DNA from: Streptomyces sp. ASQP_92
GTDB lineage: Bacteria; Actinomycetota; Actinomycetes; Streptomycetales; Streptomycetaceae
Length of the DNA stretch: 64,000 nucleotides
NCBI RefSeq assembly: GCF_025399895.1
Contig: NZ_JAODUA010000001.1
Coordinates: 992,001-1,056,000, forward strand
Direction of reading: 5' to 3'
Of the stretch, positions 1 to 8,970 are shown in pieces (the first letter of the stretch is position 1; every line of letters begins with the position of its first letter). The notes below the pieces were generated by a model, which was not told where the DNA came from, ran no database searches, and saw nothing but the letters and a program-made list of their open reading frames with translations. The translations under genes and the position numbers were made by a program.

Positions 1-1
1 G

Positions 2-1042
2 GCCGTCGACCCCGCGGCCTCCGCTCTGCGGGCGGCCCAGGGCGCCGAGTTCACCAACCTCGCGCAGGTACCGCTGGCCTCCTGGGCCTACCAGGTCACC
101 GGGGTGGACCACAAGGGCGCCGGCGCCACCGCCCAGGTCGATCTGCGCTACCGGATCCAGGGCTATGACTCCGCGCCCGTGACGGCGGCGCGCACCCTGA
201 CGCTGAACCGGCGCGGCGGGACCTGGTACGTCACCGGCGACCGGCCCGCGCCCGGCGCCGCCCAACCGCTGTGGCAGCAGGGCCCGGTCACCGTCGTGCG
301 GGGCGCCCGCAGCCTGATCCTCGGGGTGGGCCAGGAACCGGCGAAGCTGCACGAGATCGCGGCGGCGGAGGATGCCGCCGTGCCCACGGTGTCGGCGGCC
401 TGGCCGGGGACCTGGGCGCGCCGGGTCGTCGTCCTCGTACCGGCGTCCCTGGACGGCATGGCCGCGCTGCTCGGCGCGCCCGCCGCCTCCTACCGGGGCA
501 TCGCGGCCGTGACCACCGGCGAGGCGGGCGGCGCCGGGGCCGCCCCGGCGGACCGGGTGATCGTGAATCCGGACGCGTACGCGGTCCTCGGCGATCTGGG
601 CCGCCGTGTCGTCCTCGCCCACGAGACCACCCATGTCGCCACCCGCGCCCACACCTCGCCCGCCACCCCGATGTGGCTCTCGGAGGGATACGCGGACTGG
701 GTCGGCTACCGCGACACCGGCCGCACCGCGCCGCAGGCCGCCCCCGAACTCCTCAAGGCCGTCCGCGCGGGCGACCTCCCCGCCGGCCTCCCCTCGGACG
801 CCGACTTCGGCTTCGACGGCGGCGCGGACCGCCTGGCGAAGGCGTACGAGAGCGGCTGGCTGGCCTGTCGCATGATCGCCGAGAACTGGGGCGAGGCCGC
901 CCTGGCCCGCTTCTACACCGAGGTCGGCGACCAGCCCCACCGCGAGGGCGCCCTCGAGAAGGCCATGAGCGACCAACTGGGCCTGTCACCAAGGGAGTTC
1001 ACGACCCGGTGGCGCGAGTACGTACGGTCCCGACTGGCCTGA
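2..1042 (+). CDS. Gluzincin-type (HExxH) zinc peptidase-like protein, 5' truncated by window edge
   Basis: The reading frame is already open at base 2, so the true start lies left of the window; 346 residues are visible. In the visible numbering an HETTH motif at residues 207-211 is followed by WLSEGYADW with Glu228, the HExxH...E zinc-ligand arrangement of gluzincins (peptidase MA-like family). The part before it looks like an extracellular accessory domain, but with the N-terminus missing I cannot tell whether it is a lipoprotein. The substrate is unknown. Its TGA abuts the TGA of the convergent padR gene with no base between (shared TGATCA at 1040-1045). Confidence 0.75.
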   Translation, partial: AVDPAASALRAAQGAEFTNLAQVPLASWAYQVTGVDHKGAGATAQVDLRYRIQGYDSAPVTAARTLTLNRRGGTWYVTGDRPAPGAAQPLWQQGPVTVVRGARSLILGVGQEPAKLHEIAAAEDAAVPTVSAAWPGTWARRVVVLVPASLDGMAALLGAPAASYRGIAAVTTGEAGGAGAAPADRVIVNPDAYAVLGDLGRRVVLAHETTHVATRAHTSPATPMWLSEGYADWVGYRDTGRTAPQAAPELLKAVRAGDLPAGLPSDADFGFDGGADRLAKAYESGWLACRMIAENWGEAALARFYTEVGDQPHREGALEKAMSDQLGLSPREFTTRWREYVRSRLA

Positions 1043-1573
1043 TCAGCGCCCGCCCCCCAGTTCCTCGATCGTCTCGGCCAGCCACGCCTTCTCCTCCGCG
1101 CCGGTGGCCCGCGCGATCCGCAGCATGCCCCGGCGGAATGGATCGGGCGCCCGCTCGACCGTGACGGGCTCGCCCTCGCGGTAGAAGAAGCTCGCGGGCG
1201 TTTCGAGGAAGGTCTGCCGCCGGACGAGGACGGCCGCCTGTTCGGCGGGGTCGGGCAGATGCCGCAGGAAGGCGAGCAGGGTGAAGAAGCGCTGGCCGTC
1301 GGTGATCTCGACGTCCTTGGGGTGCCGCAGCCGCTCCAGGAGGGCGGCCCGGCCCGCGTCGGTGAGGGACAGGATCCGCCGGGGGGCGGCCCCGCTGCCC
1401 GCCTCGGTGCGCTGCTCCAGGACGCCGGCCTTCACCAGGCGTGTGAGGGCCGGGTAGAGCGCCCCGTCGCTGACCGGCCGGATGTGGCCGCTGAGGCCCT
1501 TGATGCGCTCCTTGAGCTCATAGCCGTGCAGCGGCTCCTCGTACAGGAAGCCCAGGATCGACAGCTCCAGCAT
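1043..1573 (-). CDS. PadR family transcriptional regulator
   Basis: 176 residues. An N-terminal winged helix (HGYELKERI, then GALYPALTRLVKAGVLEQR) matches the PadR signature, and the helical C-terminal half fits the Vir_act_alpha_C dimerisation region. ATG at 1573 has GAGGGG about 5 bases upstream. It is divergent from the MATE exporter gene at 1664 across 90 bp that contain a perfect 17-bp palindrome. PadR proteins beside exporters usually repress the exporter and themselves until a toxic ligand binds, and that is the inferred role. The ligand is unknown. Confidence 0.9.
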   Translation of the reverse strand: MLELSILGFLYEEPLHGYELKERIKGLSGHIRPVSDGALYPALTRLVKAGVLEQRTEAGSGAAPRRILSLTDAGRAALLERLRHPKDVEITDGQRFFTLLAFLRHLPDPAEQAAVLVRRQTFLETPASFFYREGEPVTVERAPDPFRRGMLRIARATGAEEKAWLAETIEELGGGR

Positions 1574-1625
1574 GGCGCCCCTCGTCTTGTCCGGTTGCCG
1601 GAGCTCATGGTACCTCTTATCGAGT

Positions 1626-1642
1626 TACCTCGAATCGAGGTA
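1626..1642. promoter_or_regulatory. Candidate PadR operator (17-bp palindrome)
   Basis: TACCTCGA-A-TCGAGGTA is a perfect 8-1-8 inverted repeat, ending 21 bp before the MATE start codon and lying in the region shared with divergent padR. A related half-site (TACCTC) occurs at 1611-1616. Position and symmetry suggest the PadR binding site. Binding itself is inferred. Confidence 0.7.
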
Positions 1643-1663
1643 TTGGTCGACGGGGGAGAGCTC

Positions 1664-3007
1664 ATGGAGGCGACCGCTCACCGCAGGCGGCTGGTGTCGC
1701 TCGCGTTTCCGGTCTACGGCGAACTCATGGCCGGGGTCGCGGCCGGGATCATCAACACGGTCTGGGTGGCCCGCCTGGGCGGGGACGCCGTGGCCGCGGT
1801 CGCCGTCGCGACCAACGTCGAGAACATGCTGCTCGGCGTCGCCCTGATGGCCGGGTCGGGCACGACCGTGCTGCTCGCCCGGGCCAGGGGAGCGGGAGAG
1901 CCGGGCGCGGTGCGGGCGGCCGTGCGGGGCGGCTGGGCGCTGTGGGCGCTGCTCGCCCCGGCCGTCGCGATCGGCACCTTCCTGGGGCGGGAGCCGATCG
2001 CACGTCTGGCGCTGGGCGCCGACGCGGGCGCGGCCCTTCCCCTTGCCGTCGGCTACTTCTCCATCGCCCTGCCCGGGATCGCGGTCCTCTTCGCCACCAA
2101 TGTCGTCGACGGCATCCTCAAGGGCGCCGGCGACACCCGCACCCCCATGCGCCTGGCGTTGCTGGCCAACGGACTCGTCCTCGTCCTCGACCCGCTGCTG
2201 ATCCTGGGCTGCGGCCTCGGTGTGCGGGGGGCGGCGCTGGCCACCGTGCTCGGGCGCTCGGCCGCGCTGGCCCGGGGGCTCGTGGTGCTCTGCCGCATCC
2301 CCGCCCTGAGCGCTCCCGTGCCGCGCACCGCCGGGGCCGTCCCGTACGCGTGGACCACCGATCTGCGGCGCACGGTCCGCACCGGGCTGCCCCTGTCCGC
2401 CGACTTCGTCACGCGCATGGGCGGCGCCCTCGCCCTGGTCGCCGTCGTCGCCCGGATCGGCGTCGCCGAGGTCGCCGCGTACGGCATCGCGACCAAGGCG
2501 ATGTACGGGGCGACCATGGCCTTCTACGCCGTACGCCAGGCTGCCGCGATCCACACCGCGCGGCTGCTCGGGGCCGGGCGGGACGAGCGCGGGGCCGTCG
2601 GCCGCGCGGCCCTGCGCGTCGCGGCCGTGCTGGGGGCCGGGGGCTCCCTCGTCCTGTTCGCCGCCGCGCCCTGGATCATGGCGGCGTTCGGCGTGCACGG
2701 CGCGGTCGCGTCCGCCGGGGTGCTCCAACTGCGGTGCCTGGGGCCCTACTTGACCCTGCTCGCGTGTTTCATCGCCTGGGGCGGGGTGGTGGAGGGCGGG
2801 GGCGGCAGCGCTCGTCTGGTGGGGATCACCGGGTGCGGGGTGGTGCTTCAACTGGGGCTCGCCCACGCCCTGTCGGGGCTCGGGCTGCCGGGGATCTGTC
2901 TCGCGATGGCGCTGGCGATGGGCGTGCAGTGCGCGGCTCTGGCGCGGCTTCAGTGGCGCATCGGCGGTCAGCGCGTCGTCGACGGCTCGCCCGCGCGGGT
3001 GGGCTGA
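1664..3007 (+). CDS. MATE family multidrug/cation antiporter
   Basis: 447 residues, a normal MATE length, with about twelve hydrophobic segments and a MatE-type N-terminal repeat (residues about 10-130: SLAFPVYGELMAGVAAGIIN, then WVARLGGDAVAAVAVATN). The second half repeats the fold. ATG 1664 is chosen because GGGGGAGAG lies just upstream and it is where similarity should begin; the frame is open further left but overlaps padR. It probably exports small cationic compounds using an ion gradient, under control of the divergent PadR. Its 3' end overlaps the convergent GT87 gene by 40 bp. Confidence 0.9.
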   Translation: MEATAHRRRLVSLAFPVYGELMAGVAAGIINTVWVARLGGDAVAAVAVATNVENMLLGVALMAGSGTTVLLARARGAGEPGAVRAAVRGGWALWALLAPAVAIGTFLGREPIARLALGADAGAALPLAVGYFSIALPGIAVLFATNVVDGILKGAGDTRTPMRLALLANGLVLVLDPLLILGCGLGVRGAALATVLGRSAALARGLVVLCRIPALSAPVPRTAGAVPYAWTTDLRRTVRTGLPLSADFVTRMGGALALVAVVARIGVAEVAAYGIATKAMYGATMAFYAVRQAAAIHTARLLGAGRDERGAVGRAALRVAAVLGAGGSLVLFAAAPWIMAAFGVHGAVASAGVLQLRCLGPYLTLLACFIAWGGVVEGGGGSARLVGITGCGVVLQLGLAHALSGLGLPGICLAMALAMGVQCAALARLQWRIGGQRVVDGSPARVG

Positions 3008-4194
3008 GGAAGGAGGGGGCGGCGGACGCGCGCCGGGACGGTGGTGCGCCACAGGGTGCGGCAGGCCAGGAGGGACGCCCAGACCAGCAGGCCGTTGCGC
3101 ACGGCGAGCAGGAGCAGGCCCAGCCAGTCGCCGGCCACCACGTGCGAGAACCAGATCGGGAACTCCAGGAACGTCACCCCCGTGGCGGCCAGGACGAGCT
3201 GCGCGGGCCGGGCCATCGGGCCGCGCCGGTACACCAGGCACACCGCGGCGAGGCCCACCAGCCACAGCATGTACTGGGGGCTGATGACCCGGCTGGTGGT
3301 CGTGAACAGCAGCACCGCCGTGAACGCCGCGTCCGCCGGGGTGCTCGGGCGCACCGGCCCGCGCGCCTTGACGCGCCACAGCAGCAGCCAGCCGAAGGCG
3401 AGCACGGTCAGCGCCATCGACACGGCGGACACCAGCGGCACATACGGCCCGAGGAACTCCACCGAGCCGTAGTTGAGCTGGACCCGGCCCCGCCAGCCGA
3501 AAAGGCGGGCCACATGGAAGACCAGCGCGCCCAGCGACTCGACCTCCGTGCCCCGCTCCCGCTGGAAGGTGAGGAAGGCGAACGCGCCCGGCGCCGCCAC
3601 CACACAGGCCACCAGCAGCGCGGCGCCGGTCACCGCGGCCGCCGTCCAGGCCCGCCTCGGCGCGCGGACGAGCAGCAGGGCCGGCCACCCCTTCAGCAGG
3701 GCCCCGAACGCGGCGAGCGCGCCCAGGACGCGCGGCCGGCCGACCCCCGCCAGCAGCGCGGCGACCGCGACGGCCGTCACCATCAGGTCGTAGCGGGCGT
3801 ACGCGGTCGGGCCGAGCAGCGCCACTCCGAGCGTCCACACCCAGGCGCCGCTCAGCGACGTGCCCGGGCGGTCCGCCGCGTACATCAGGAGGCAGAACAC
3901 CAGCGCGTCCGCCAGGAAGACGAGCACGAAGAACGCGGTCGCGTAGTCGAGGAACGGCAGGGCGGCGGGGGAGAGGATCGCCAGGGCGGCGGCCGGGGGG
4001 TACTGCCAGGTCACGTCGTCCAGCGGATAGGTGCCGGTCGCGAGCACCTGAGACCAGCCCTGATAGATGGCGTGGACGTCGCTGGTGACGTCCGGGCCCG
4101 GCAGCACCAGCACCCTGAAGGCGCAGAGCAGCAGCAGAAAGCGGGTCACGGCCCAGGTGGCCGCCACCGCGAGGGGGCGCCGGGGGATGCTCAT
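2968..4194 (-). CDS. GT87-family polytopic membrane glycosyltransferase (DUF2029-like)
   Basis: 408 residues with about ten hydrophobic segments. An early loop after the first helix (PGPDVTSDVHAIYQGW) and then TWQYPPAA resemble the polyprenol-phosphate-sugar dependent GT-C enzymes of family GT87. ATG 4194 is preferred because AAGGACGAG lies about 7-15 bases upstream; an in-frame ATG at 4299 would add 35 residues of low-complexity sequence. It is divergent from the PimB-like GT4 gene, which suggests joint work on phosphatidylinositol mannosides or related glycolipids; that link is inference. The acceptor is unknown. Confidence 0.8.
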   Translation of the reverse strand: MSIPRRPLAVAATWAVTRFLLLLCAFRVLVLPGPDVTSDVHAIYQGWSQVLATGTYPLDDVTWQYPPAAALAILSPAALPFLDYATAFFVLVFLADALVFCLLMYAADRPGTSLSGAWVWTLGVALLGPTAYARYDLMVTAVAVAALLAGVGRPRVLGALAAFGALLKGWPALLLVRAPRRAWTAAAVTGAALLVACVVAAPGAFAFLTFQRERGTEVESLGALVFHVARLFGWRGRVQLNYGSVEFLGPYVPLVSAVSMALTVLAFGWLLLWRVKARGPVRPSTPADAAFTAVLLFTTTSRVISPQYMLWLVGLAAVCLVYRRGPMARPAQLVLAATGVTFLEFPIWFSHVVAGDWLGLLLLAVRNGLLVWASLLACRTLWRTTVPARVRRPLLPQPTRAGEPSTTR

Positions 4195-4361
4195 GATGTC
4201 CGTCTCGTCCTTGTTTCGGGGGGTCGGGGGCCCGGAACCAGCCATGATGCCGGGTGCCCCGGGCCGTGGGGCGTCAGGCGGGGCCGAGCCCCCGGGCACG
4301 GGGCGCCGACCGGGCCCGCCCGCCGCCGCCGCGCGCGCCGGGTTCGGTACTGTCGGCGGCG

Positions 4362-5504
4362 ATGCACAAGACCTTGATCGTGACCAATGACTTCCCGCCG
4401 CGCCCGGGCGGGATCCAGGCGTTTCTGCACAACATGGCGCTGCGGCTCGACCCCGAGCAGGTCGTCGTGTACGCCTCGACGTGGAAGCGCGGCCCAGAGG
4501 GCGCGGCGGCGACCGCCGCGTTCGACGCCGAGCAGCCGTTCACCGTCGTACGGGACCGCACCACGATGCTGCTCCCGACGCCCCGGGTCACCCGGCGGGC
4601 CGTCGGGCTGCTGCGCGAACACGGCTGCTCCTCGGTGTGGTTCGGGGCCGCCGCCCCGCTCGGCCTCATGGGGCCCGCGCTGCGCAGGGCCGGCGCGGAG
4701 CGGATCGTGGCGACCACCCACGGGCATGAGGCCGGCTGGGCCCAACTCCCCGTCGCGCGCGGGCTGTTGAGGCGCATCGGCGAGGGCACCGACACCATCA
4801 CCTACCTCGGCGAGTACACCCGTTCCCGGATCGCGGGCGCGCTCACCCCGCAGGCCGCGGCCCGCATGGTCCAACTGCCGCCCGGCGTCGACGAGAAGAC
4901 CTTCCACCCCGGCTCGGGCGGCGACGCCGTACGGGAGCGGCTCAAGCTCACCGACCGGCCCGTGGTGGTCTGCGTCTCGCGGCTCGTGCCGCGCAAGGGC
5001 CAGGACACGCTGATCCTCGCCCTCCCGGCGATCCTCGCGCAGGTGCCCGACGCGGTCCTGCTCATCGTGGGCGGCGGCCCCTACGAGGCCGACCTGCGCA
5101 AGCTCGCGGCGGACACCGGGGTCGCGTCCTCGGTGCGCTTCACCGGGGCGGTGCCGTGGGCGGAACTGCCCGCGCACTACGGGGCGGGGGACGTCTTCGC
5201 CATGCCCTGCCGCACGCGGCGGGGCGGCCTGGACGTCGAGGGCCTCGGCATCGTCTACCTGGAGGCCTCCGCGACCGGCCTGCCCGTGGTGGCCGGCGAC
5301 TCCGGCGGCGCGCCCGACGCGGTCCTGGACGGCGAGACGGGCTTCGTCGTCCCGGGCGGCTCCGCGGAGTCCTCGGCGGACCGCATCGTGACCCTGCTCC
5401 AGGACGCGGGCCTGCGGAGTCGGATGGGGGAGCGGGGGCGGGCGTGGGTGGAGGAGCGGTGGCGCTGGGATTCGCTGGCGGCGAAGCTGCGCGAGCTCCT
5501 GTAA
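4362..5504 (+). CDS. pimB: GT4 glycosyltransferase, PimB'-like phosphatidylinositol mannosyltransferase
   Basis: 380 residues. The N-terminus (TNDFPPRPGGIQ) is typical of the actinobacterial PimB' group, the GDP-mannose dependent enzymes that add the second mannose to phosphatidylinositol. The C-terminal Rossmann half holds the GT-B motif E293-x7-E301 (EGLGIVYLE), preceded by VSRLVPRKGQD and the nucleotide-contact region. ATG 4362 is the first start in the conserved frame; the ribosome site is poor. Acts on the cytoplasmic face of the membrane. Paralogues with other acceptors exist, so the exact acceptor is less sure than the family. Confidence 0.8.
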   Translation: MHKTLIVTNDFPPRPGGIQAFLHNMALRLDPEQVVVYASTWKRGPEGAAATAAFDAEQPFTVVRDRTTMLLPTPRVTRRAVGLLREHGCSSVWFGAAAPLGLMGPALRRAGAERIVATTHGHEAGWAQLPVARGLLRRIGEGTDTITYLGEYTRSRIAGALTPQAAARMVQLPPGVDEKTFHPGSGGDAVRERLKLTDRPVVVCVSRLVPRKGQDTLILALPAILAQVPDAVLLIVGGGPYEADLRKLAADTGVASSVRFTGAVPWAELPAHYGAGDVFAMPCRTRRGGLDVEGLGIVYLEASATGLPVVAGDSGGAPDAVLDGETGFVVPGGSAESSADRIVTLLQDAGLRSRMGERGRAWVEERWRWDSLAAKLRELL

Positions 5505-5546
5505 CGGGGGTGCCCGCGCCCGGCTCCGCCCCGGGGCCCCCTTGTG

Positions 5547-5998
5547 CGCAGTTCCCCGCGCCCCTCGACCCGCTCTCGTCCGTCCACCGTGTGTGACTGG
5601 TCGCGCAGTTCCTCGCGCCCCTGAAGGGCCTTCGGTCCGCGGGCCGTGGTCGCTTCTCGCGCAGTTCCTCGCGCCCCTGAAGGTCCTTCGGTCTGCGGAC
5701 CGTGGTCGCTTCTCGCGCAGTTCCTCGCGCCCCTGAACTGCTCGGTGCCGGGCCGCACGGGCATCCTCAGCCCGTCCGGCGTTTGAGGACGAGCGCCGTT
5801 CAGGCGCGAACGGGGTCTGGGGCGGAGCCCCAGGGCGCCCGCGGACCGTGCGTGGCTGATCGCGCAGTTCCCCGCGCCCCTGAAAGCCCTTCGCCCCTGG
5901 CAGGACCGATGCGGGCCCGCGTCGAGCATCCTCAGCCCGTCCGGCGTTTGAGGACGAGCGGCCTTGAGGCGCGAACGGGGTCGGGGGCGGAGCCCCCG
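5547..5998. repeat. Composite intergenic repeat, locus A (5 copies module I, 2 copies module II)
   Basis: This fills the 507-bp gap between convergent gene ends (5504 and 6012). Module I, core cgcagttccccgcgcccct, occurs at 5547-5565, 5604-5622, 5660-5678, 5716-5734 and 5863-5881; the three middle copies share flanks and recur every 56 bp. Module II, core gtccggcgtttgaggacgag at 5774-5793 and 5939-5958, spans about 70 bp and ends in a GGGGC-GGA-GCCCC type hairpin. All copies point the same way. No credible coding sequence is present. Confidence 0.9.
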
Positions 5999-6011
5999 GG
6001 CCCCCTGGGGC

Positions 6012-7808
6012 TCAGGGGGTGTAGATCGCTTCGATCTCGTCCGCGAAATCCTTGGCCACAACATTCCGCTTGAGCTTCAGCGACGGCGTGATGTGCCCCG
6101 CCTCCTCCGTGAACTGCGCCCCGAGGATGCGGAACTTGCGTACCGACTCCGCCTTGGAGACCGCCGCGTTGCCGTCGTCCACCGCCCGCTGCACCTCCGC
6201 GAGGAGCTCCGCGTCGTCGCGCAGCGAGATCGCGGTGGCCCCCACGGGCTTGCCGTGCTCCTCCGCCCAGCGGCCGAGGAACTCCTCGTCCAGCGTGATG
6301 AGCGCGCCCACGAAGGGCCGTCCGTCGCCGACGACCATGCACTCGGCGACGAGCGCGTGCCCGCGGATGCGGTCCTCGATCACCGCGGGGGCGACGTTCT
6401 TGCCGCCCGCCGTGACGATGATCTCCTTCTTGCGGCCGGTGATCGCGAGATAGCCGTCCTCGTCGAGGGTGCCGATGTCACCGGTGTGGAACCAGCCGTC
6501 GGCCAGCGCCTCGGCGGTCGCGGACTCGTTGTTCCAGTAGCCCTGGAACAGGTGCTCGCCGTGGAGCAGCACCTCGCCGTCGTCCGCGATCCGCACCACC
6601 GAACCCGGCAGCGGCTGACCGACCGTGCCGATCTTGGGCCGGTCCCACGGGTTGAAGGCGGTCGCGGCGCAGGACTCGGTGAGGCCGTAGCCCTCCAGGA
6701 CCGTGAAGCCGATGCCGCGGAAGAAGTGGCCGAGCCGCTCGCCCAGCGGCGCGCCGCCGGAGATCGCGTACTCGCCGCGCCCGCCGAGCACCGCCCGCAG
6801 CTTGCTGAAGACGAGCTTGTCGAAGACCTTGTGCTTGAGCTTCAGACCGATGGACGGCCCGGCGTCCGTGCTGAGCGCCTTGCTGTAGGCGATCGCGGTG
6901 CCGGCGGCCTTGTCGAAGATCTTGCCCTTGCCGTCGGCCTGCGCCTTGGCGCGCGCCGAGTTGTAGACCTTCTCGAAGACGCGCGGCACACCGAGGATCA
7001 ACGTCGGCCGGAACGAGGCGAGTTCATCGGTGAGGTTCTTGATGTCCGGTACGCAGCCGAGCTTGATCGGGGCCATCACCGAGGCCACCTCGACCAGGCG
7101 CCCGAAGACGTGGGCGGCGGGCAGGAAGAGCAGGACCGAGCACTCGCCGGTGCGGAAGAGCGGCTTGAGGCGCTCGACCACGTTGCCGCACTCGGCGAAG
7201 AACGCGCGGTGGGTGAGCACACAGCCCTTGGGGCGGCCGGTGGTGCCCGAGGTGTAGACGATGGTCGCCGGATCGTCGGCGTGCGCCGAGGACATCCGGG
7301 CGTCGAGCACGGCGTCGGCGATGTCCGCGCCGGCCGCGGTGAGCCGGGCGACGGCGTCGGCCTCGACCTGCCAGATGCCCTTGAGCGCGGGCAGGCCGGC
7401 CCGGACCGACTCCACCGACGCCTCGTGCGCCGGGGACTCGACGATGGCGAGCGTGGCGGCGGAGTCGCCGAGGATCCACTGGATCTGCTCGGGGGAGCTG
7501 GTCTCGTACACCGGCACGGTGACGGCGCCCGCGCTCCAGATCGCGAAGTCGATCAGCACCCACTCGTAGCGGGTGCGCGAGAGCAGGGCGACGCGGTCGC
7601 CCGCCTCGACGCCCGCGGCGATCAGGCCCTTGGCGACGGCGCGCACCTCGGCGAGGAACTGGCGGGCGGTGACATCGGCCCAGGCACCCGCGATCTTGCG
7701 GCCCATCACCGCGACGTCGGGATGCTGAGCGGCATTGCGGCGGATCAGATCCGTCAGGTTGCCGTCCGAAGGGACCTCGTACAGGGCCGGAAGGCTGAAC
7801 TCGCGCAA
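6012..7808 (-). CDS. Long-chain fatty acid-CoA ligase (AMP-forming)
   Basis: 598 residues, the usual length for FadD15-type ligases. The AMP-binding P-loop-like motif TSGTTGRPKG lies near residue 185, followed by EGYGLTESCAATAFN (A5), HTGDIG.LDEDGYL (A7) and GRKKEIIVTAGGKNVAP (A8/A10), so the adenylate-forming fold is complete. Activates fatty acids to acyl-CoA for degradation or lipid synthesis. The start is TTG at 7808, chosen because GAGGAG lies about 9 bases upstream and no in-frame ATG or GTG sits nearby. It is divergent from the metallophosphoesterase across 274 bp in which I find no clear operator. Confidence 0.92.
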   Translation of the reverse strand: MREFSLPALYEVPSDGNLTDLIRRNAAQHPDVAVMGRKIAGAWADVTARQFLAEVRAVAKGLIAAGVEAGDRVALLSRTRYEWVLIDFAIWSAGAVTVPVYETSSPEQIQWILGDSAATLAIVESPAHEASVESVRAGLPALKGIWQVEADAVARLTAAGADIADAVLDARMSSAHADDPATIVYTSGTTGRPKGCVLTHRAFFAECGNVVERLKPLFRTGECSVLLFLPAAHVFGRLVEVASVMAPIKLGCVPDIKNLTDELASFRPTLILGVPRVFEKVYNSARAKAQADGKGKIFDKAAGTAIAYSKALSTDAGPSIGLKLKHKVFDKLVFSKLRAVLGGRGEYAISGGAPLGERLGHFFRGIGFTVLEGYGLTESCAATAFNPWDRPKIGTVGQPLPGSVVRIADDGEVLLHGEHLFQGYWNNESATAEALADGWFHTGDIGTLDEDGYLAITGRKKEIIVTAGGKNVAPAVIEDRIRGHALVAECMVVGDGRPFVGALITLDEEFLGRWAEEHGKPVGATAISLRDDAELLAEVQRAVDDGNAAVSKAESVRKFRILGAQFTEEAGHITPSLKLKRNVVAKDFADEIEAIYTP

Positions 7809-8082
7809 GACTGCTGCTCCTCATCGGGCGCCGGTGCCACGGCTCTGTGTGACGCACCGGCTGCGGTCCAAGATCGGGCAGGTGCCCGGCGGATCCGTGG
7901 GGGGCGGAACTGACGAGCACGACTGGACTGCCCGGACGTTACCCACCGGTAGTGGGTTCCGGATAGGGGGTTCTGGCCAGATGTTCGGTGCGTCACACAT
8001 GTTTGACACTGCTTCGCGCACAGTAGTCCACACCTTTGACCACCCGGAAGTAACCGCAGGTCGACGGCCTAAGGTGATCCGC

Positions 8083-8844
8083 ATGCGAGTTCATGTGGTC
8101 AGTGACGTGCACGGGAACGCCGAGGGCCTGGCCAGGGCGGGTGAGGGCGCGGACGCCCTGATCTGCCTCGGTGACCTGGTCCTCTTCCTCGACTACGCCG
8201 ACCACTCGCGCGGCATCTTCCCCGACCTCTTCGGCGTCGACAACGCCGACCGGATCGTCGCCCTGCGCACCGCCCGGCGCTTCGAGGAGGCCCGTGAGCT
8301 GGGGCGTTCGCTCTGGGCCGGCCTGGACCGGGAGGCCGCGATCGAGGCCGCGGTCCGGCGCCAGTACGCCGAGCTGTTCGCCGCCTTCCCCACCCCGACG
8401 TACGCCACGTACGGCAACGTCGACATGCCGGGCCTCTGGCCGCAGTACGCGGGCCCGGGCACCACCGTTCTGGACGGTCAGCGCGTGGAGATAGCCGGCC
8501 GCGTCTTCGGCTTCGTCGGCGGCGGGCTGCGGACACCGATGCGCACGCCCTACGAGATCTCCGACGAGGAGTACGCCGCCAAGGTCGAGGCGCTCGGCGA
8601 GGTCGACGTGCTCTGCTCGCACATCCCGCCCGAGGTCCCCGAGCTCGTCTACGACACCGTCGCCCGCCGCTTCGAGCGCGGCTCGCGCGCCCTGCTCGCG
8701 GCCATCGGGAAGACCCGGCCCCGCTACTCCCTGTTCGGCCACGTCCATCAGCCGCTGGCCCGGCGGATGCGGATCGGCCGCACCGAGTGCGTGAACGTCG
8801 GCCACTTCGCGGCCACCTCCCGGCCCTTCGCCCTCCAGTGGTGA
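8083..8844 (+). CDS. Calcineurin-like metallophosphoesterase
   Basis: 253 residues with the ordered metal-binding motifs D8-V-H10 (SDVHGN), G30-D31 (CLGDL), GNVD near residue 110, a histidine in CSHIPPE, and GHVH near residue 225. The usual GNHD is GNVD here, so the catalytic histidine of that motif is replaced by valine; many members keep activity but this should be noted. ATG 8083 has AAGGTGA six bases upstream. The substrate cannot be read from the sequence. It is cytosolic, with no signal peptide. Confidence 0.85.
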   Translation: MRVHVVSDVHGNAEGLARAGEGADALICLGDLVLFLDYADHSRGIFPDLFGVDNADRIVALRTARRFEEARELGRSLWAGLDREAAIEAAVRRQYAELFAAFPTPTYATYGNVDMPGLWPQYAGPGTTVLDGQRVEIAGRVFGFVGGGLRTPMRTPYEISDEEYAAKVEALGEVDVLCSHIPPEVPELVYDTVARRFERGSRALLAAIGKTRPRYSLFGHVHQPLARRMRIGRTECVNVGHFAATSRPFALQW

Positions 8845-8895
8845 TCCGGCCACTGGAGTGGGCGCCGACCCGTACGCGATAGCCTGCACGCACAT

Positions 8896-8930
8896 CTCCC
8901 CACCAACGACGGCCCCGCCGGGCCGGGGAG
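8896..8930 (+). terminator. Possible stem-loop terminator after metallophosphoesterase
   Basis: CTCCCC (8896-8901) can pair with GGGGAG (8925-8930), with an inner GGCCC/GGGCC stem. It lies 51 bp after the upstream stop. There is no T-tract, so the call is tentative. Confidence 0.35.
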
Positions 8931-8970
8931 ACCCAGACCCACCGGACCGCGCACTGGAGGAGCCACGACG

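Noticed and set aside
5505..6011. Possible small genes in the repeat loci
   Set aside because: The frames are made of repeat copies in varied phase, have no ribosome sites and no protein similarity that I can recognise.
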